Shown piece after piece: positions 25,614 to 34,076 of a DNA stretch of 38,593 nucleotides (positions within the stretch are counted from its first letter, which is position 1; each line of letters begins with the position of its first letter). The notes below the pieces were generated by a model. That model saw nothing but the letters and a program-made list of their open reading frames with translations. It made no database searches and was not told the DNA's origin. Made by a program: the position numbers and the translations under genes. The stretch comes from an uncultured Eubacteriales bacterium (GTDB lineage: Bacteria > Bacillota > Clostridia > Lachnospirales > Lachnospiraceae), in the NCBI GenBank assembly GCA_900316755.1, contig ONED01000035.1, positions 1-38,593 on the forward strand, in the 5' to 3' direction.

Positions 25614-25676
25614 ATGACAGCCTTTAGCATGTTCATTATATCACTACTGACATTCATTTATTTGATTTGTCGCTAA
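25614..25676 (+). pseudogene. 3' part of the holin-like toxin gene, with attR core
   Basis: From the GATG at 25613 the frame reads MTAFSMFIISLLTFIYLICR and stops. This is the hydrophobic membrane half of a holin-like small toxin and complements the 12-codon start at 17287. The shared TGATG (25612-25616) marks the right element end. It lacks its own ribosome binding site. Upstream, 25480-25611 shows only the tnpV leader. Confidence 0.6.
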
Positions 25677-25692
25677 TGATTTTTGCATAGAA

Positions 25693-25772
25693 AAAACCAC
25701 CCTTTGAACTTTGACCGAGTATCTAGGGTGGTAATTCTACTTTGCTTATGAGGTCAACCCCTTGTGGGCGGT
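25693..25772 (+). terminator. Structured 3' region of the toxin locus
   Basis: ACCACCCT (25696-25703) pairs with AGGGTGGT (25725-25732), and further on CAACC pairs with GGTTG (about 25755-25774). I recall this double-hairpin layout downstream of holin-like toxin genes, where an antisense RNA antitoxin often overlaps. The rest of the gap to 25842 shows nothing else. Confidence 0.5.
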
Positions 25773-25842
25773 TGTTCTCTTTGTGTTTTCAATATAGCAT
25801 ATCTGATGCAGATCTGCAAGAGTTTGTTTGAAAATGCTGATT

Positions 25843-26259
25843 TCAGTGTTCCTTCTTTGCCGTATCGATATTTTTTCCGAACACCACAAAGCGGTCATAC
25901 AAATATTCGGTCACAAAGTTAACCAGCATAGTCAGTATGAGCACCAGATATTCATTCCAGCCCACAGATGCTCCGGTCAACACAGCGGTCCACCAGGTAG
26001 ACAGTGGTGTAAATACCAGATAAAATCCTGCCACTTTCAACATGGCAACAGGCACGTTATTAGCAGAACAAAAGGTAAACTTCCGGTTCAGTGTAAAATT
26101 CCACAAAACGGACAGCACCAGTGCAACCAGATAGGACACCCAGTGCTGTAGGTGCAGTAATTCGTCCATAAGCGTAAAACTAATAATCTGAATCAGCCCT
26201 GCGCTTATGGAAAACAGAACAAATTTTATGGAACGCAGTATTTCTTTTTTCGTATTCAT
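25843..26259 (-). CDS. GtrA-like membrane protein
   Basis: The 138-residue protein has four membrane helices (IKFVLFSISAGLIQIISFTL, VSYLVALVLSVLWNFTLNRK, VAGFYLVFTPLSTWWTAVL, YLVLILTMLVNFVTEYLYDR). The NFTLNRKFTF and NFVTEYLYDRFVVF repeats are the GtrA signature. GtrA proteins are thought to help move lipid-linked sugars across the membrane. Its ATG overlaps the stop of the ECF S-component gene by four bases; no strong ribosome site is seen, so translation is probably coupled. I moved the start from a longer upstream frame for that reason. Confidence 0.85.
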   Translation of the reverse strand: MNTKKEILRSIKFVLFSISAGLIQIISFTLMDELLHLQHWVSYLVALVLSVLWNFTLNRKFTFCSANNVPVAMLKVAGFYLVFTPLSTWWTAVLTGASVGWNEYLVLILTMLVNFVTEYLYDRFVVFGKNIDTAKKEH

Positions 26260-26777
26260 GATTCTTGATACCTCGCTTTCTCCAGTGCCAGCATAAGAAC
26301 CGGAATCAGTATGATTTGCACTACAATGCCCGGGATGGCATTGAGGAATGCGCCGCCTGCAAACATCTGCCATGTAAATGCAGAGCCCTCTATGCCGTAA
26401 ATAAGGATGCTGACAATCCCCCATACCAGCCGACCGGCTACCATGGCGATAAGGAGGCTTATGTAAATCCTTGCTTTGGATTTTGGGAGCTTCCGATAAA
26501 GAAGTCCGGTCACGGCACCATAGGTAGCAAGTTCAAATGCCATTCCGATTGCCCTTGGAAGTGGCGGCATAGAAAACAGCAGACTGCGAAGAAGCGGTGT
26601 AATAAATCCCACCAGCAGCCCATATTGCGGACCGCACAAAAACCCGCACAGCAAAACAGGAATGTGCATAGGCAGCAGTTTATTGCCGATTTCTCGAATC
26701 TGTCCGGTGAAAAACGGAAGAACCAGCCCCAATGCCAGGAACATGGCGGATAAAATCAATTTTTTGGTTTGTTTCAT
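26256..26777 (-). CDS. ECF transporter S component, substrate unknown
   Basis: The 173-residue protein has about six membrane helices and the S-component start (KLILSAMFLALGLVLPFFTG). Other helices are HIPVLLCGFLCGPQYGLLVG and YISLLIAMVAGRLVWGIVS. It resembles PF12822-type S components. These bind a vitamin or other cofactor and use a shared EcfAAT module for energy. No riboswitch is seen in the leader, so the substrate cannot be read. A purine-rich GAGGGGG lies before the ATG, with a good promoter upstream. Confidence 0.82.
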   Translation of the reverse strand: MKQTKKLILSAMFLALGLVLPFFTGQIREIGNKLLPMHIPVLLCGFLCGPQYGLLVGFITPLLRSLLFSMPPLPRAIGMAFELATYGAVTGLLYRKLPKSKARIYISLLIAMVAGRLVWGIVSILIYGIEGSAFTWQMFAGGAFLNAIPGIVVQIILIPVLMLALEKARYQES

Positions 26778-26823
26778 AGTGCCCCCTCTTTTCCAATTAT
26801 TTCTATATTACAAAGTAAGTTCA

Positions 26824-26852
26824 GAATATCGGAATCCTCGGAATTTGTCAAG
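26824..26852 (-). promoter_or_regulatory. Promoter of the ECF S-component gene
   Basis: On the - strand a perfect TTGACA (26852-26847) and TATTCT (26829-26824) are spaced by 17 bases. Confidence 0.7.
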
Positions 26853-26888
26853 AATTCGATTGCTTTTCCATTTTCATGCAATTCGAGA

Positions 26889-26917
26889 TTGCGGCGACCC
26901 GCAAAATGGGGTATACT
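26889..26917 (+). promoter_or_regulatory. asnS promoter
   Basis: TTGCGG (26889-26894) and TATACT (26912-26917) are spaced by 17 bases. The leader of ~60 bases is too short for a T-box. Confidence 0.65.
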
Positions 26918-26982
26918 ATAAAAATAGTGAGCAGAATCGTTCGGGACAGGCGGACAGTGCACAGACAAAGGAGTGAAAAGAG

Positions 26983-28374
26983 ATGGATTTGATAACAATA
27001 AAAGAGTTATATAAAAATCGGGAACAATATTTTGACAAAGAGGTGACGGTAGGGGGGTGGATTCGAAGTATCCGGGATTCCAAAACATTCGGTTTCATCG
27101 TGGTAAATGACGGCTCCTACTTTGAGACCCTGCAGGTGGTGTATCATGATGCGATGGACAATTTTGCAGAGATTTCCAAGCTGAATGTGGGTGCAGCGAT
27201 TGTGGTAAAAGGAACGCTGGTTGCCACTCCACAGGCAAAGCAGCCGTTTGAGATTCAGGCAGAAGAGGTTGTGGTAGAAGGAGCTTCCGCACCGGATTAT
27301 CCGCTTCAGAAGAAACGCCACAGCTTTGAATATTTAAGAACCATTACCCATCTGCGTCCGCGGACGAACACCTTCCAGGCAGTGTTCCGTGTACGCTCTC
27401 TGGCAGCATATGCGATTCACAAATTCTTTCAGGAGAGAGGTTTTGTCTACGTCAACACACCACTTATCACAGGCAGTGACTGTGAAGGTGCCGGGGAGAT
27501 GTTCCGCGTAACCACATTGGATTTGGAGAACCTACCGAAGAACGAAGATGGTACGGTTGATTACACAAAGGACTTTTTCAACAAGGAGACAAACCTTACG
27601 GTGAGCGGGCAGCTAAACGGGGAAACGTATGCACAGGCATTCCGCAGCATTTATACATTCGGGCCGACGTTCCGTGCGGAAAATTCCAACACAACACGTC
27701 ATGCGGCGGAGTTCTGGATGATTGAGCCGGAAATCGCATTTGCGGATTTGGAAGATGATATGAATCTGGCAGAGTCCATGCTGAAGTACATTATCAACTA
27801 CGTTCTGGAGAACGCTCCGGAGGAGATGAACTTCTTTAATTCGTTTGTAGACAAGGGATTGCTGGAGCGCCTTGACAATGTTGCAAATTCTGATTTTGCC
27901 CGTGTGACCTACACCGAGGCCATTGAAATCTTAGAAAAGAACAATGACAATTTTGACTATAAGGTTTCCTGGGGATGTGACCTGCAGACAGAGCATGAGC
28001 GCTATCTGACGGAACAGGTGTATAAGCGTCCTGTATTTGTGACGGACTACCCGAAGGATATTAAAGCTTTTTACATGAAGATGAACGATGACAATAAGAC
28101 AGTGGCAGCAGTGGATTGTCTGGTGCCGGGGATTGGAGAAATCATCGGCGGAAGCCAGAGGGAAGATGATTACGACAAGCTGCTGGGCCGTATGAAGGAG
28201 ATGGGACTGAAACCCGAGGATTATCAGTTCTATCTGGATCTTAGAAAGTATGGTTCGACAAGGCATGCCGGTTTCGGGCTTGGTTTTGAGCGGTGCGTGA
28301 TGTACCTGACGGGAATGTCCAACATCCGTGATGTGATTCCGTTCCCAAGAACAGTCAATAACTGCGATTTATAG
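26983..28374 (+). CDS. asnS: Asparagine--tRNA ligase
   Basis: The 463-residue length is normal for AsnRS. An N-terminal OB-fold anticodon-binding domain ([20 protein letters not shown]) precedes the class II core: motif 1 near [20 protein letters not shown], motif 2 [19 protein letters not shown] and motif 3 [20 protein letters not shown]. The enzyme charges tRNA-Asn in the cytoplasm. AAAGGAG lies eight bases before the ATG, and a terminator follows directly. Confidence 0.97.
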   Translation: MDLITIKELYKNREQYFDKEVTVGGWIRSIRDSKTFGFIVVNDGSYFETLQVVYHDAMDNFAEISKLNVGAAIVVKGTLVATPQAKQPFEIQAEEVVVEGASAPDYPLQKKRHSFEYLRTITHLRPRTNTFQAVFRVRSLAAYAIHKFFQERGFVYVNTPLITGSDCEGAGEMFRVTTLDLENLPKNEDGTVDYTKDFFNKETNLTVSGQLNGETYAQAFRSIYTFGPTFRAENSNTTRHAAEFWMIEPEIAFADLEDDMNLAESMLKYIINYVLENAPEEMNFFNSFVDKGLLERLDNVANSDFARVTYTEAIEILEKNNDNFDYKVSWGCDLQTEHERYLTEQVYKRPVFVTDYPKDIKAFYMKMNDDNKTVAAVDCLVPGIGEIIGGSQREDDYDKLLGRMKEMGLKPEDYQFYLDLRKYGSTRHAGFGLGFERCVMYLTGMSNIRDVIPFPRTVNNCDL

Positions 28375-28383
28375 GATGTATGG

Positions 28384-28416
28384 GGCGTGGGAACGATGTG
28401 TTTCCGCGCCTTTTTT
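28384..28416 (+). terminator. asnS terminator
   Basis: GGCGTGGGAA pairs with TTTCCGCGCC (10 bp including two wobble pairs) and is followed by TTTTTT. Confidence 0.88.
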
Positions 28417-28470
28417 CATGATATAGGAAATTTCGTTTCCCATATTATAAAACTAGGAGGGGAGAGAAAA

Positions 28471-29160
28471 ATGAATATTCTGGTCGTGGACGACGAAAGA
28501 GAGATTGCAGATGTGATTGAGTTGTATCTGCAAAGCAGCGAGTATAACATATACAAATTTTACCATGGGAAAGAGGCTTTGAAATGTGTGGAATCCACCC
28601 CGATTGATTTGGCACTTCTGGATGTCATGCTTCCGGATATGGACGGGTTTGAGATTCTTCGAACTATTCGCCAGAAGCACACATTTCCTGTGATTATGCT
28701 GACCGCGAAAGCAGATGCTAAGGATAAGATTACAGGATTGACGCTGGGAGCAGACGACTATATTCCGAAGCCGTTTAATCCGATGGAGCTGGTGGCAAGA
28801 GTGAAGGCGCAGCTTCGGAGATACACACAGTACAATGACGGCGCAAAAAATAAGGGGGATGTGATTGATTTTGCGGGACTTTTGTTAAACCGGGTTTCCC
28901 ATGAATGTACTTATAATGAGCGGGAGCTGACCCTGACCCCGCTGGAATTTGACATCCTATGGCTGCTCTGTGAGAACCGGGGAAAGGTGATTAGCTCCGA
29001 GGAACTGTTCCGGCAGGTCTGGAAGGAAGAATACTACAAAAACAGCAACAATACCGTTATGGTGCATATCCGGCATCTGAGGGAGAAGATGGGAGGACCG
29101 ACGGGAAAGTGCGACTTTATTAAGACAGTTTGGGGAGTGGGCTATAAAGTTGAAGAATAA
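28471..29160 (+). CDS. OmpR/VanR-like response regulator
   Basis: The 229-residue protein has a receiver domain (ILVVDDEREIADVIELYLQS) with phospho-acceptor Asp51 in LALLDVMLPDMDG, and a C-terminal winged helix (ELTLTPLEFDILWLLCENRG; VMVHIRHLREKMGG; FIKTVWGVGYKVEE). It is of the VanR type, but no resistance genes lie nearby. The ATG follows AGGAGGGGAG. The histidine kinase start overlaps its end by 11 bases, so the two are translated together. Confidence 0.93.
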   Translation: MNILVVDDEREIADVIELYLQSSEYNIYKFYHGKEALKCVESTPIDLALLDVMLPDMDGFEILRTIRQKHTFPVIMLTAKADAKDKITGLTLGADDYIPKPFNPMELVARVKAQLRRYTQYNDGAKNKGDVIDFAGLLLNRVSHECTYNERELTLTPLEFDILWLLCENRGKVISSEELFRQVWKEEYYKNSNNTVMVHIRHLREKMGGPTGKCDFIKTVWGVGYKVEE

Positions 29161-30343
29161 TTATCGAAAGCTAAAACTGAGTATTTTATTGCAGACGGTG
29201 TTTGTGACTGCACTAACGCTCCTGGTGGGCGGGCTGATTCTGGAATATTTTCTGGAGGACTCCTCCAACGAATTTGTGAAAATGCTGACGTCCATTCATA
29301 TCAGTGAAGAACAGGCAAAGTCGTGGTATTGGAGATTTCTCGGAAATAATAAAGAGGCCGTTCTGGTCATTGGCTTCTTGTGTTTGTTTTCCCTTTTCTT
29401 TTACGTTTCGCTGTCGAAAATGGTGGGATACCTCCGTCAGGTGGAGAGCGGCATCGACAATATTGTATCGGAATCGGAGGAATCGATACATATGATTACA
29501 GAGCTTCGACCAATCGAAACGAGACTGACCGAAATCAAGAGTACGTTAAAGAAACAGGAACTGGAAGCGCAGGAGGCAGAGAAAAAGAAAAATGATTTGG
29601 TGTTATTTCTGGCGCACGATTTAAAGACACCGTTGACCTCTGTGGTGGCGTATCTGTCGATGCTGGAGGGCTATCCGGATATGCCGAAGGAGGAGCGGGA
29701 ACGCTATACGCATATCGCATTGGAAAAATCAATCCGGCTTGGAGAATTGATTAACGAATTTTTCGAAATCACCCGATTTAATCTGCAGGACATTGTGCTG
29801 GAGCCGGTGGAACTCAATCTGACGATGATGTTAGAACAGGTGGCGGATGAGTTTTACGGAGTTCTGCAGGAGAAAAATCTGACCTGCCGGGTGGATGCAG
29901 AGGAAGACCTGATGATTTATGGCGATGCGGACAAGCTGGCAAGAGTGTTTGACAACATTTTAAGAAACGCCGTGTCTTATTGTGATTGGGATTCTGAGAT
30001 TCGGATTCATGCAGGAAAGGTGGAGGAAGGAATCGTCATCACTTTTTCCAACTATGGGGAGCCCATTCCGCCGGAGAAACTGAATACGATTTTCGAAAAA
30101 TTCTACCGTCTGGACGAAGCACGGCACAGCAGGACAGGAGGGGCAGGTCTGGGACTTGCGATTGCAAAGCAAATTGTAGAACTGCACGGAGGTACGATAC
30201 GGGCAGAGAGCGATAATCGGGAGACCAGATTTGTAGTGGTGCTGCCGGATAGAAATGAGGGGAAACAGGATGAAATTTATTCACATAGCGGATCTGCATC
30301 TGGGGGCAGAACCGGAAGGGCTAAAGGCAGGAAGCAAAAATAG
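29150..30343 (+). CDS. VanS-like sensor histidine kinase
   Basis: The 397-residue kinase has two membrane segments (TVFVTALTLLVGGLILEYF, residues ~17-35; VLVIGFLCLFSLFFYVSL, ~71-88) around a short 35-residue outer loop. Then come a HAMP-like region, the H-box FLAHDLKTPLTSVVAYLSML (His156), the N-box NILRNAVSYCDWDS and GGAGLGLAIAKQIVELHGG. The start is TTG, with no better codon in frame. The last ~27 residues after VVLPDRN overlap the SbcD-like gene by 74 bases and look unlike a kinase end, so the stop may have been lost and displaced. Confidence 0.9.
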   Translation: MKNNYRKLKLSILLQTVFVTALTLLVGGLILEYFLEDSSNEFVKMLTSIHISEEQAKSWYWRFLGNNKEAVLVIGFLCLFSLFFYVSLSKMVGYLRQVESGIDNIVSESEESIHMITELRPIETRLTEIKSTLKKQELEAQEAEKKKNDLVLFLAHDLKTPLTSVVAYLSMLEGYPDMPKEERERYTHIALEKSIRLGELINEFFEITRFNLQDIVLEPVELNLTMMLEQVADEFYGVLQEKNLTCRVDAEEDLMIYGDADKLARVFDNILRNAVSYCDWDSEIRIHAGKVEEGIVITFSNYGEPIPPEKLNTIFEKFYRLDEARHSRTGGAGLGLAIAKQIVELHGGTIRAESDNRETRFVVVLPDRNEGKQDEIYSHSGSASGGRTGRAKGRKQK

Positions 30344-31331
30344 GGGAGAAGAATTGTGGGACGCATTGGAGCAGATTGTAAAAATCTGTGAATGGGAAGA
30401 AGCAGATTTACTTCTCATTGCCGGAGATTTGTTTCATCGGCAGCCACTTATGCGGGAGCTTCGGGAAGTAAATTTTCTCTTTTCCAAGCTAACCAAAACA
30501 CAGGTTGTTCTGATTGCGGGAAATCACGATTATTTAAAGCCGGATTCCTTTTACCATACTTTTGCATGGAAGGAAAATGTGCATCCCTTGCTGAACGGGC
30601 ATATGGGAGGCGTGGAGTTTCGGGAGCTGGAAACGAATGTGTATGGGCTCAGTTACCACCGGCGTGAGATTATGGAAGGGCTGTATGACAGAATGTTTGC
30701 GCCACGGAAACAAAAATACGAGATTTTACTGGCGCACGGAGGGGACGAAACCCACATTCCGTTTAAGAAAGAGACTCTTTTGAATCTGGGTTACGATTAT
30801 GTGGCATTGGGGCACATTCACAAGCCACAGGTGTTGGTGGAAAATAAAGTCATTTATGCAGGCGCTCTGGAGCCTACGGATAAGAATGACACCGGAATGC
30901 ATGGGTATGTGCGGGGGGAGATAACAGAGCAGGGAGTACGGGCAGAGTTTGTGCCCTGTGCAAAGCGTCAGTATATTCATACAGTCGTGCCGGTGGAGGA
31001 AGGAATGACCGGCGGTGCGCTGAAGCAATGGATTCGGGCTTATGTGGAAGAGCATGGCATAGAGCACATGTACAAATTTATCCTGCGGGGATTTCGGGAT
31101 ACCGATATTCAATTTGATTTGGAGCATATGAAAAGCTTCGGAAATGTTTTTGAAATCGTGGATGAAACAAATCCGGCGTATGATTTTGAAAAATTATTGC
31201 AGACAAATCCGAATAATCTGTTGGGGAGATATATTGGGAGCCTAAAGGACTATGCACCGGGGAGCGTAGAGTACCAGGCGTTATATCTTGGCGTGCAGGC
31301 ACTGATGGAAACGAAAAGGGGAGAGAGATGA
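30270..31331 (+). CDS. SbcD/YhaO-like DNA repair exonuclease subunit
   Basis: The 353-residue metallophosphoesterase has FIHIADLHLGAE, LLLIAGDLFHRQP, VVLIAGNHDYL, ILLAHGGDE and VALGHIHKP, the five metal motifs of the Mre11/SbcD family. It would act with the ATPase encoded next as a nuclease on DNA ends or hairpins. The start ATG is inside the kinase gene with GAGGGGA upstream. Its stop overlaps the next ATG (ATGA). The location behind a two-component pair is common in clostridia but the reason is unknown. Confidence 0.9.
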   Translation: MKFIHIADLHLGAEPEGLKAGSKNRGEELWDALEQIVKICEWEEADLLLIAGDLFHRQPLMRELREVNFLFSKLTKTQVVLIAGNHDYLKPDSFYHTFAWKENVHPLLNGHMGGVEFRELETNVYGLSYHRREIMEGLYDRMFAPRKQKYEILLAHGGDETHIPFKKETLLNLGYDYVALGHIHKPQVLVENKVIYAGALEPTDKNDTGMHGYVRGEITEQGVRAEFVPCAKRQYIHTVVPVEEGMTGGALKQWIRAYVEEHGIEHMYKFILRGFRDTDIQFDLEHMKSFGNVFEIVDETNPAYDFEKLLQTNPNNLLGRYIGSLKDYAPGSVEYQALYLGVQALMETKRGER

Positions 31332-32809
31332 AAATAAGGGAGCTTTATTTGAAAAACTTTGGGAAGTTCTCAGACAAAAGAATTCTTCTGCATGACGGAA
31401 TCAATCTCTTTTACGGGGAGAATGAATCCGGGAAGACGACGATTTACACGTTCCTTAGAAGTATGCTGTTTGGATTGGACAGAGGGAGAGGCCGCGGGGC
31501 GGTCAATGATACCTTCAGTCTTTATGAGCCATGGGAGAATCCGAATTATTATGCGGGCGTACTCCGGTTTGAATGTGGCGGGAAAAATTTTTGTCTGACG
31601 AGGAATTTTGATAAATACGGGAAAAGCGCAAGTCTCATCTGTGAGGATGACGGGGAAGAATTTTCTCTGGAGCATGGCGACTTGGAGATGCTTTTAAACG
31701 GGCTGAATGCCTCCAATTATGAAAATACCGTGTCAATCGGACAGATGAAGGTGGAGACCAATCAAGGTCTGGCATCAGAGCTTAAGAATTATGCGACGAA
31801 TTATTATTCTGCCGGAAACAGTGATATTGACTTAGAAGGAGCACTGGAGAGTCTAAATAAAAGGAAAAAAGAGACAGAACGAAGCATTCGGGAGCTTCTG
31901 CAGGAAAAACAGCAGAAACATTATGAGCTGGAGCAGGAGAAGAGTTATATCTGGCGGGACATGCACAAGCTGGAGCAGGAAATAGAGGCTCTGGATGAGC
32001 AGATTGCAGCGCAGAAAGAAAAGCAGGAAGTGGCAGAGCGTGAGGAACAGAAAAAATGGAGAGTGCATCCCGGGGAGATACTGGGGGTACTTGCCTGCCT
32101 TGTTTTTGTGGTCGTGTTGTTTGAAAAACCGTGGAATTATCTTGTGGCACCTGTTTTGGTTCTGGCGGAAGGAATCTTTATTTGGAATCGTTTAAAGGAC
32201 GGGAGAAAAAAGCCGCAGGAAGAGGTACTTTCAGAGATGCAGTCTGCGCTTGCAAAACTGTTGTGGCAGAAGGAGCACCTGGAGAGTGAATGGAAGGAAA
32301 AACAGACGCAATACGAGAATATCGACGAACAGCTTCAGGAGCCACCGGAAACCGGAGAGGAATGTGAAAAACAGGAGATGACGAAGAAAGCATTGGAATT
32401 GGCAGCGCAGCGTCTTTTGGAGCTTTCGAAGGATGTACATCAGGAGCTTGGCGTTCGCTTGAATGAAAAGACATCTTCCGTACTAAAGGAAATCACAGAC
32501 GGTAAATACGAGATGCTTCTGGTGGATGAAAAGCTGAAGATGAGCCTCTACACGGAAGGACGTAAGATTCCCATTGAGCAGGTCAGCCGCGGTACCATCG
32601 AGCAGATTTACTTTGCACTTCGCATGGCGGCAAGTGAAATCCTGTATGAGGAAGAATACCCGGTCATTCTGGATGATACATTTGCATTTTACGATGACCG
32701 GCGATTGGAGAATATGCTGAGATGGCTGGTGAAGCACAAAAAACAGGTTCTCATTTTTACCTGCCAGAAAAGAGAGCAGGAAATTCTGGACAGAATTCAA
32801 TCCATATAG
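31328..32809 (+). CDS. Short YhaN/SbcC-like AAA ATPase with membrane hairpin
   Basis: The 493-residue protein has the SMC-type head split over both ends: MKIRELYLKNFGKFSDK and Walker A FYGENESGKTT; C-terminal signature QVSRGTIEQIYFALRMAASE and Walker B YPVILDDTFAFYDD. A coiled coil (ELEQEKSYIWRDMHKLEQEI) leads into two hydrophobic stretches (ILGVLACLVFVVVLFEKPW, LVAPVLVLAEGIFIWNRL) and back into a second coil. Typical YhaN or SbcC proteins are about twice as long. The hairpin would tether the complex to the membrane, as I recall for YhaN. It forms the partner of the exonuclease upstream. Confidence 0.88.
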   Translation: MKIRELYLKNFGKFSDKRILLHDGINLFYGENESGKTTIYTFLRSMLFGLDRGRGRGAVNDTFSLYEPWENPNYYAGVLRFECGGKNFCLTRNFDKYGKSASLICEDDGEEFSLEHGDLEMLLNGLNASNYENTVSIGQMKVETNQGLASELKNYATNYYSAGNSDIDLEGALESLNKRKKETERSIRELLQEKQQKHYELEQEKSYIWRDMHKLEQEIEALDEQIAAQKEKQEVAEREEQKKWRVHPGEILGVLACLVFVVVLFEKPWNYLVAPVLVLAEGIFIWNRLKDGRKKPQEEVLSEMQSALAKLLWQKEHLESEWKEKQTQYENIDEQLQEPPETGEECEKQEMTKKALELAAQRLLELSKDVHQELGVRLNEKTSSVLKEITDGKYEMLLVDEKLKMSLYTEGRKIPIEQVSRGTIEQIYFALRMAASEILYEEEYPVILDDTFAFYDDRRLENMLRWLVKHKKQVLIFTCQKREQEILDRIQSI

Positions 32810-32831
32810 GATCCCGAAAATAAAAGAAAAC

Positions 32832-32875
32832 GCCTGACAGAGAAGACATAGCCGCTTCTTTTGTCAGGCATTTTT
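32832..32875. terminator. Bidirectional terminator between sbcC-like gene and prs
   Basis: GCCTGACA (32832-32839) pairs with TGTCAGGC (32862-32869), with AGAAG/CTTCT inside, and is followed by ATTTTT. On the - strand it lies 11 bases past the prs stop. Confidence 0.78.
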
Positions 32876-32885
32876 ATGTGAATCT

Positions 32886-34076
32886 TTATTGTTCGATTTT
32901 TTCTCCGGCTTTGTATTTTTTCACAACCTCTTGAATTCTCTGGCTTGGGTCTAAGATGCTGCTGATAGAACCGTCATGGTTTAAGGTGTCAATCATCAGA
33001 GCCAGGTATTTGCTCAAATCACAGTTAATATACCATGGTCTCTGCAACAATTCCGGTGTCTGATAAATCAGGTTGGTCGTCAGTACCCCTGTGAGAATCC
33101 CGTCTTCATAAGCCTGATCAAACTTGTCCAATCCGCTTGTAAAAAGACCAAAGGTAGAAGCTGCAAAGATACGTTTTGCCTTCCGTTCCTTTAATTGTTT
33201 TGCCACATCCAGCATACTGTCTCCGGAAGAAATCATATCATCGATGATAATCACGTCTTTTCCTTCCACAGAAGAACCTAAGAATTCGTGGGCTACAATC
33301 GGATTACGTCCGTCGACGATACGAGTATAATCGCGGCGTTTATAGAACATTCCCATGTCCAGCCCGAGCACATTTGCAAGATAAATGGCACGTCCGGTAG
33401 CGCCTTCATCCGGGCTGATGGCCATCATGTGGTCGCTGTCAATCTGTAAGTCATCATATTTGCTGAGTAATCCTTTGATAAACTGGTAAGTCGGCCGTAC
33501 CGTTTCAAACCCGTTAAGCGGAATTGCATTTTGTACACGAGGGTCATGGGCATCAAAGGTAATAATATTGTCTACACCCATGCGAACCAGCTCCTGCAGT
33601 GCGAGAGCACAGTCCAGAGATTCCCGGGAGCTTCTTTTGTGTTGTCTGCTTTCGTAGAGGAATGGCATAATGACATTGATTCTTCTTGCCTTTCCTCCGA
33701 TAGCTGCAATCACCCTCTTTAAGTTTTGGAAATGATCGTCGGGTGACATGTGGTTTACATGTCCGGATAACTTGTATGAGAGACTGTAATTGCAGACATC
33801 CACCATAATATAAATGTCTTTTCCTCTCACCGATTCGTTAATGATTCCCTTGGCCTCACCGGAACCAAAGCGGGGTACTTTTGCACTTACGATGTAAGAA
33901 TCTTTGATATAATCCGTGAAAACAACGTCATCCTGCAGGTCTTTTGCGTTTTCCCTGCGCCATGATACGAGGTAATCGTCTACTTTCTTTCCCAATTCCA
34001 GACACCCGTCAATCGGGATAAACCCGAGTGGTCCTACTGGTATGTTTTCTAAAGTACGTTCTGTGCGGTGTAACAT
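32886..34076 (-). CDS. prs: Ribose-phosphate pyrophosphokinase, long form
   Basis: PRPP synthetase makes the precursor for purines, pyrimidines, His and Trp. Visible motifs are FDAHDPRVQNAI, the PRPP loop DVIIIDDMISSGDSMLDVAK and MMAISPDEGATGRA. At 396 residues it is ~80 longer than the classic ~315-residue enzyme, mainly at the N-terminus (GPLGFIPIDGCLELGKKVDD) and the C-terminus (YINCDLSKYLALMIDTLNHD). I recall this long form in Lachnospiraceae; whether ADP/phosphate regulation is kept is not visible. The start ATG shares one base with the stop of the dnaI-like gene, and GGGAGG lies upstream. Confidence 0.92.
   Translation of the reverse strand: MLHRTERTLENIPVGPLGFIPIDGCLELGKKVDDYLVSWRRENAKDLQDDVVFTDYIKDSYIVSAKVPRFGSGEAKGIINESVRGKDIYIMVDVCNYSLSYKLSGHVNHMSPDDHFQNLKRVIAAIGGKARRINVIMPFLYESRQHKRSSRESLDCALALQELVRMGVDNIITFDAHDPRVQNAIPLNGFETVRPTYQFIKGLLSKYDDLQIDSDHMMAISPDEGATGRAIYLANVLGLDMGMFYKRRDYTRIVDGRNPIVAHEFLGSSVEGKDVIIIDDMISSGDSMLDVAKQLKERKAKRIFAASTFGLFTSGLDKFDQAYEDGILTGVLTTNLIYQTPELLQRPWYINCDLSKYLALMIDTLNHDGSISSILDPSQRIQEVVKKYKAGEKIEQ

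Larger units (their letters stand above)
17320..25614. mobile_element. Degenerate Tn4451/ICE-like element carrying an efflux operon
   Basis: This ~8.3-kb segment lies between the two halves of the small toxin gene. It contains, from left to right, remnants of a large serine recombinase, ParB and a relaxase (all - strand, each cut by deletions), an intact regulatory and MMPL export operon (+ strand), a fragment of a CmpB-like permease gene and a frameshifted tnpV (- strand). With the recombinase and relaxase broken, it can no longer move by itself. Confidence 0.65.

Noticed and set aside
26265-26753. A 162-codon + strand frame opposite the ECF S-component gene
   Set aside because: The - strand protein has typical membrane helices, a promoter and a ribosome site; the + frame has none of these.
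26918-26982. T-box leader for asnS
   Set aside because: The leader from the predicted promoter is only ~60 bases and lacks the T-box sequence and terminator pair.
28471-30343. A vancomycin-resistance operon
   Set aside because: The regulator and kinase are VanR/VanS-like only in family; no vanH, ligase or vanX gene is present.
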